A stretch of 16,554 nt of DNA from Candidatus Aminicenantota bacterium (GTDB lineage: Bacteria > Acidobacteriota > Aminicenantia > Aminicenantales > Aminicenantaceae). Shown here piece after piece: positions 12,888 through 16,554 of this stretch (position 1 is its first letter; each line of letters starts with the position of its first letter). Both the position numbers and the translations under genes were made by a program. The notes beneath the pieces were generated by a model. That model worked only from the letters and a program-made list of their open reading frames with translations. It was not told where the DNA came from and searched no databases. The stretch spans positions 1 through 16,554 of the forward strand of contig JAFGNQ010000131.1 in NCBI GenBank assembly GCA_016926925.1. Direction: 5' to 3'.

Positions 12888-14888
12888 TTAGTTTTTTTCG
12901 GCTTCAGACGCCTCCCCGAATTCTCCGGATTCGACCATTTTTTTGTAGGGCAGGTAAATGAGGATAAATCCCAGGGCGAAGAAGACCAAAAGCCCCAGCC
13001 AGGCACTCTGCCAGAATGAGGGAAGCTGGAGTTTGGCTCCTTTAACAGCGGCTGTAATGAGTCCCATCAGTGCCTGTCCGGCGATCAATCCGGAAGCGAG
13101 AAGCAAACCTATATTCTCAACAAGCTCCTTCCCTTTATTCGTGGGCTTCTTCTTGGCTACGGTTTTATCGAGGAAGTATTTGATCACGCCGCCTAGGAAG
13201 ATGCAGGCGGTGGCTCTAAACGGGAGATACATTCCGACAGCGATGAGCATCGGCGAGGGGGATCCAATGAGTATCAGAGCAACGGCCAAAAGCATTCCGG
13301 CCAGAACCAACGGCCAGGCCATCTCGCCTCCGACGATTCCTTTGGCCATGGTTGCCATCAATCCTGCCTGAGGCGCCGGGAGCGTTTCGCTCCCGATCCC
13401 GATGGTATTGTGGAGGAGCTGGAGGGAGAAAGTTAAAGTCAAAGCGGCAGCGATGACTCCGATCAGGCCTCCTATCTGCATGCGCCACGGAGTCCCACCC
13501 AGGATATGGCCCACTTTCCAGTCCTGGATCATATCTCCTGCCACCCCGGCCACACAGCAGACGACCGCCGCCACTCCAAGTACGGCGGCGATTCCCTCAT
13601 TTCCCTTCTGTCCCATGATGACCATCATCAAGGCAGCGATCAGCAGTGTGGTGAGTGTAAGCCCTGAAATAGGATTGGATGAAGAGCCGATAATTCCCAC
13701 CAGGTAGCCGGCAACGGCTGCAAACAGAAGCCCCATAACAACCATAACGAGGGCCGAGACAAGGGCTGATCCGATGTTGCGGGTAAAAACGTTATAGAGG
13801 ATGACCATTGGAATGATCAGGGCAATTATGGCAATGATGATGGAGGGAAAAGGGAGATCCTTGTCCGTTCGAACCGTCTCGGTTGCCGAACCCGATCGTG
13901 CTCTTTTAACGTCTGCAAAAGATCGGCCTATTCCCGTGAAAAGGCTCTTTCTCATCCTGAAAAGCGTATAAAAGGCCCCCACGAGCATCGCACCTACGGC
14001 AATGGGTTTAATCTGTGCATCGTATGCGGAGATGGCCAAGGCTGTCCAATTTCCGCCGAAGTCGGAAACGATCCGCCCGAGATCTCCGCTGATAAAGAGC
14101 AGTATGGGCATCAAAAAGAGCCAGCCGAGAACACCTCCTGAAAATGTCAGAGCTGCAAGCTTGGGCCCGATGATGTAACCTACGCCTGTCATGGCTGCGT
14201 TGGCAGCCGGAGACTCGATGAACATTCTTCCTTTTATCTCGGCCGTCTTGGTGACTTCCACATTGTCTCCATCCAGATAGGTTATGCGTGACAATCCGGG
14301 AATTTTAAAGACGGCTCGTGCATAGGGTCTGATGATCCTTATTCCGTTTTCGCTGGTGAAAAACTCAATAAAACCGCCAAGGCCCATAGCCCAAAACATG
14401 TAGGCTGCATTAGAGCCCGCTTTTTGACCGGTTTTGACCATTTCAGCGCAGGCAACGCTTTCGGGGAAGGGGAGCTCTGCATCTTCGACGAGCGTGCGGC
14501 GGACGAGGATTATGAGAAAAACGCCGAGAACACCGCCGATGAGCATCAACATGGATGATTTTAACACATCAAATTTTGTCCAGACACCCGTAAAAAGGAA
14601 AGCGGGTATGGTGAAGATAGCTCCTGCTGCGAGAGCCTCACCGACAGCTCCCGTAGTTCGGGCTAAATTCTCTTCAAGAATGGTTCCCTTCATGGGCCGC
14701 AATACGGCCATGGCGATAACGGCGGCGGGAAAGGTCGCAGCTACGGTCATCCCGACCAGAAGACCCAGATAAGCATTGGCCGCACCCAGGACGACCGCCA
14801 TCAATATGCCCAGAAATATGGCCTTGAATGAGATTTCTTTCATGGCTTGTTCAGGGGGAACATAGGGTTTGAAAGATTGATCGCTCAT
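12888..14888 (-). CDS. OPT-family oligopeptide transporter
   Basis: A 666-residue integral membrane protein with many hydrophobic segments (about 14-16) and a short charged C-terminus. The start region PPEQAMKEISFKAIFLG, followed by GAANAYLGLLVGMTVAATFP, is typical of bacterial OPT transporters, as is GGTPWRMQIGGLIG and PSPMLIAVGMYLPF towards the end. These proteins move small peptides or metal-peptide chelates across the inner membrane by proton coupling; the substrate cannot be read from sequence. The start is set at 14888 because GAGGAGG (14894-14900) precedes it; upstream in-frame ATGs lie beyond the predicted promoter. It is divergent from mreB and followed by the PqqD-like gene. Confidence 0.93.
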   Translation of the reverse strand: MSDQSFKPYVPPEQAMKEISFKAIFLGILMAVVLGAANAYLGLLVGMTVAATFPAAVIAMAVLRPMKGTILEENLARTTGAVGEALAAGAIFTIPAFLFTGVWTKFDVLKSSMLMLIGGVLGVFLIILVRRTLVEDAELPFPESVACAEMVKTGQKAGSNAAYMFWAMGLGGFIEFFTSENGIRIIRPYARAVFKIPGLSRITYLDGDNVEVTKTAEIKGRMFIESPAANAAMTGVGYIIGPKLAALTFSGGVLGWLFLMPILLFISGDLGRIVSDFGGNWTALAISAYDAQIKPIAVGAMLVGAFYTLFRMRKSLFTGIGRSFADVKRARSGSATETVRTDKDLPFPSIIIAIIALIIPMVILYNVFTRNIGSALVSALVMVVMGLLFAAVAGYLVGIIGSSSNPISGLTLTTLLIAALMMVIMGQKGNEGIAAVLGVAAVVCCVAGVAGDMIQDWKVGHILGGTPWRMQIGGLIGVIAAALTLTFSLQLLHNTIGIGSETLPAPQAGLMATMAKGIVGGEMAWPLVLAGMLLAVALILIGSPSPMLIAVGMYLPFRATACIFLGGVIKYFLDKTVAKKKPTNKGKELVENIGLLLASGLIAGQALMGLITAAVKGAKLQLPSFWQSAWLGLLVFFALGFILIYLPYKKMVESGEFGEASEAEKN

Positions 14889-14895
14889 TCTAACC

Positions 14896-14912
14896 TCCTC
14901 AAGGTTCGAGGA
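14896..14912 (-). promoter_or_regulatory. Leader hairpin overlapping the OPT gene ribosome binding site
   Basis: On the minus-strand mRNA TCCTC pairs with GAGGA around a 7-nt loop (GAACCTT). The 3' arm is part of the GAGGAGG Shine-Dalgarno, so folding would partly hide it. Only 5 base pairs, so the effect may be slight. Confidence 0.3.
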
Positions 14913-14925
14913 TTGATTTTTTCTG

Positions 14926-14954
14926 ACTATATATTTCTCTGGAACAAAAATCAA
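14926..14954 (-). promoter_or_regulatory. Promoter candidate for the OPT transporter gene
   Basis: On the minus strand TTGATT (14949-14954), a 17-nt spacer and TATAGT (14926-14931) match sigma70 consensus 4/6 and 5/6. Transcription would start near 14919, giving a leader of about 30 nt. Confidence 0.55.
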
Positions 14955-15040
14955 GGGAAAACATCGCAAAGGAATTATATTTTTATTTGCGTGAAAGAGC
15001 ATTTTATGTTAAATAAATCGTGTAGAAAGAGGAAGATAGA

Positions 15041-16072
15041 ATGAATTTGATTGAATGGCTAAAAGACAGGTTTTTCTGCGATCTGGCGATTGACCTCGGT
15101 ACTGCCAATACGCTCGTTTATCTGCGCGGCAAAGGCATTATCGTTCAGGAGCCTTCCATTGTCGTCATGAACAGCCAAACGGGAAAAGTCGAGGCAGTCG
15201 GCAAGAGGGCGAAAGAGATGCTGGGAAAAACACCCAAAAGTGTCTTGGCGATTAAGCCCATGAGGGACGGTGTCATCGCCGACTTTGAGATCGCGGAGAA
15301 GATGCTTGATTATTTCATCAAGAAATCTACAAACAACAGAAGCTTTTTATTGAGACCTAGAATCGTGATCGGGATCCCTACGGGCATCACCCAGGTTGAG
15401 AGACGAGCGGTTAAAGACGTCGCTATGAGAGCAAAGGCATCTGAAGTTTATCTTGTGGAACAGCCCATGTCCGCCTCTGTCGGAGCCGATCTCCCGATTT
15501 CCGAGCCGACAGGCAACATGATTGTCGATATCGGAGGGGGTACGACGGATATTGCCGTCATTTCTCTTAATGGAATCGTGTTCAATCATTCCATCCGTAT
15601 AGCCGGAAACGAAATGGACGAAGCCGTTATCCAATACATCAAGAGGAAATACAACCTTCTTATCGGAGAAAAAACAGCCGAGCTGGTCAAGATGCAAATT
15701 GGATCGGCTTATCCTTTGGATGAACCCATTACTATGGAGATTAAAGGACGTGACCTGCGGGAAGGCATTCCGAAGACTATCGTCGTGGATGACCAAGAGA
15801 TCAGAGAGGCTCTGGAGGATATTGTCGTTGCCATAATCGACGCCGTAAAAGTCGCCTTGGAAAAAACCCCGCCTGAACTTTCCGCAGATATTATCGATCG
15901 CGGCATCATCCTGACCGGGGGAGGCGCTCTGTTGAAAAACATCGACAAGCGCATCCGGGAAGAGACCCAACTACCTGTCTTCATCACGGAAGATCCTTTG
16001 ACCACTGTGGTTCTTGGTGCGGGGAAGATGCTGGATGACCTGGATCTTTTGCGCAAAATCTCTTTGATTTGA
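15041..16072 (+). CDS. mreB: Rod shape-determining protein MreB
   Basis: A 343-residue bacterial actin that forms membrane-bound filaments guiding lateral cell-wall synthesis. Actin-fold motifs are in order: phosphate-1 DLGTANT at 18-24, phosphate-2 DIGGGTTD at 163-170 and the adenosine motif LTGGGALL near 288-295. The N-terminus MNLIEWLKDRFF can serve as an amphipathic membrane anchor. At the position matching actin Gln137 it has Gln141 (VEQPM) where most MreBs have Glu (EEPM). AGAGGA at 15028-15033, 7 nt before ATG, supports the start. No convincing promoter was found in 14955-15040. It is followed after 16 bases by mreC, the usual order. Confidence 0.96.
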   Translation: MNLIEWLKDRFFCDLAIDLGTANTLVYLRGKGIIVQEPSIVVMNSQTGKVEAVGKRAKEMLGKTPKSVLAIKPMRDGVIADFEIAEKMLDYFIKKSTNNRSFLLRPRIVIGIPTGITQVERRAVKDVAMRAKASEVYLVEQPMSASVGADLPISEPTGNMIVDIGGGTTDIAVISLNGIVFNHSIRIAGNEMDEAVIQYIKRKYNLLIGEKTAELVKMQIGSAYPLDEPITMEIKGRDLREGIPKTIVVDDQEIREALEDIVVAIIDAVKVALEKTPPELSADIIDRGIILTGGGALLKNIDKRIREETQLPVFITEDPLTTVVLGAGKMLDDLDLLRKISLI

Positions 16073-16088
16073 TCAGTCGATAAAACCC

Positions 16089-16554
16089 ATGCCCTCTTTT
16101 TGGCAAAAAAACAAAAGCATTTTCGTCCTTGTGATCCTTGTTGTCCTACACCTCATCCTGATTTCCGTTCAAGTCCCGATTGGAGAAGAGGAAAACTATT
16201 TCGAAAAAGCTGTGTTCGTTATATCTTCTCCGATCCAGCATGGCATCGTTTCTTTCGCTCAAGGTTTAGGGAACATCTGGAAAGGTTATTTCGATCTTAG
16301 GAAAGCGCACATTGATAACGAAAGGATGAGAAAGGATCAGTTTTTTCTGTCTCAGGAGAACAACCTGCTGAAGAATGCCTTGAAGCACTACAAAACAGAA
16401 AAGGAAATTCAAGAATTGCTCAAACGAATTCATGATAAAATTCTCTACGCCAGAGTTGTGGGGCTGGATGCGAGCAACTACAACAGATCCGTCATCATCA
16501 ACAAAGGTTCTTTGGATGGCATAGGGAAGAATATGGTTATTCTCGACAAATCCG
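16089..16554 (+). CDS. mreC: Rod shape-determining protein MreC (5' part, cut by window edge)
   Basis: The first 155 residues of MreC, which links MreB filaments to periplasmic wall synthases. A short cytoplasmic start (MPSFWQKNKS) is followed by one transmembrane segment (about 11-29), a periplasmic coiled coil (about 70-118) and the beginning of the beta-barrel domain, recognisable by ARVVGLDASNYNRSVIINKG and the following DGIGKNMVIL. The frame is open to the last base, so the gene is truncated by the window, not by mutation. The ATG lies 16 bases after the mreB stop, without a strong Shine-Dalgarno, suggesting translation coupled to mreB. Confidence 0.93.
   Translation, partial: MPSFWQKNKSIFVLVILVVLHLILISVQVPIGEEENYFEKAVFVISSPIQHGIVSFAQGLGNIWKGYFDLRKAHIDNERMRKDQFFLSQENNLLKNALKHYKTEKEIQELLKRIHDKILYARVVGLDASNYNRSVIINKGSLDGIGKNMVILDKS

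Noticed and set aside
15006..15044. 12-codon frame ending in an ATGA overlap with mreB
   Set aside because: Could couple translation, but it has no ribosome binding site and is short enough to arise by chance; mreB has its own AGAGGA.

Overview
The window is a chromosomal segment of about 50% GC. It is dense with housekeeping and central-metabolism genes and has no sign of phage, transposase or CRISPR. Gene content points to an anaerobic, Gram-negative bacterium of the Desulfobacterota/Deltaproteobacteria type, possibly a propionate-metabolising or syntrophic lineage. The clues are a two-subunit class I fumarase beta chain, an LDH-like malate dehydrogenase, AcnB, succinyl-CoA ligase, a separate B12-binding mutase subunit, an EF-G2-like GTPase and mreB-mreC. 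This placement is an inference from gene families, not a measured phylogeny.

Layout. Positions 114-2195 (+) encode an EF-G-like GTPase. Convergent to it on the minus strand is a TCA block, transcribed mdh (5959-5018), fumarase beta (4982-4428), sucC (4274-3105), sucD (3102-2233). A palindromic repeat-like structure sits between fumarase beta and sucC. A 456-base divergent region (5960-6415) separates mdh from acnB (6416-8953, +). It holds promoter candidates in both directions and a small Shine-Dalgarno-preceded reading frame upstream of mdh that is broken by an in-frame TAG. After acnB come an 85-residue EF-Tu domain II-like protein (9013-9270), a stand-alone cobalamin-binding mutase subunit (9396-9791) and a membrane-anchored M23 peptidase (9861-10754) with its own strong sigma70-type promoter. 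The minus strand then carries fmt and def as a 4-base-overlapping pair (10795-12254), a spacer with an imperfect direct repeat and a protein-like remnant, a PqqD-like protein (12490-12846) and an OPT-family transporter (12888-14888). mreB (15041-16072) and the start of mreC (16089 to the window edge) close the window on the plus strand.

How the genes fit together. SucCD, fumarase, MDH and the B12 mutase subunit belong to the methylmalonyl-CoA/succinate/fumarate/malate/oxaloacetate route, and AcnB links this to citrate and isocitrate. No fumarase alpha chain and no large mutase subunit are present, so both enzymes need partners encoded elsewhere. def-fmt handle N-formylmethionine, while the M23 peptidase and mreBC serve the cell wall. 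I found no clear new multi-gene system. The leads most worth a second look are the interrupted small frame upstream of mdh, the orphan PqqD-like protein next to an OPT transporter and a cysteine-containing remnant, the orphan EF-Tu domain II protein, the palindromic and direct repeats, and unusual active-site-adjacent residues in MreB and MDH.
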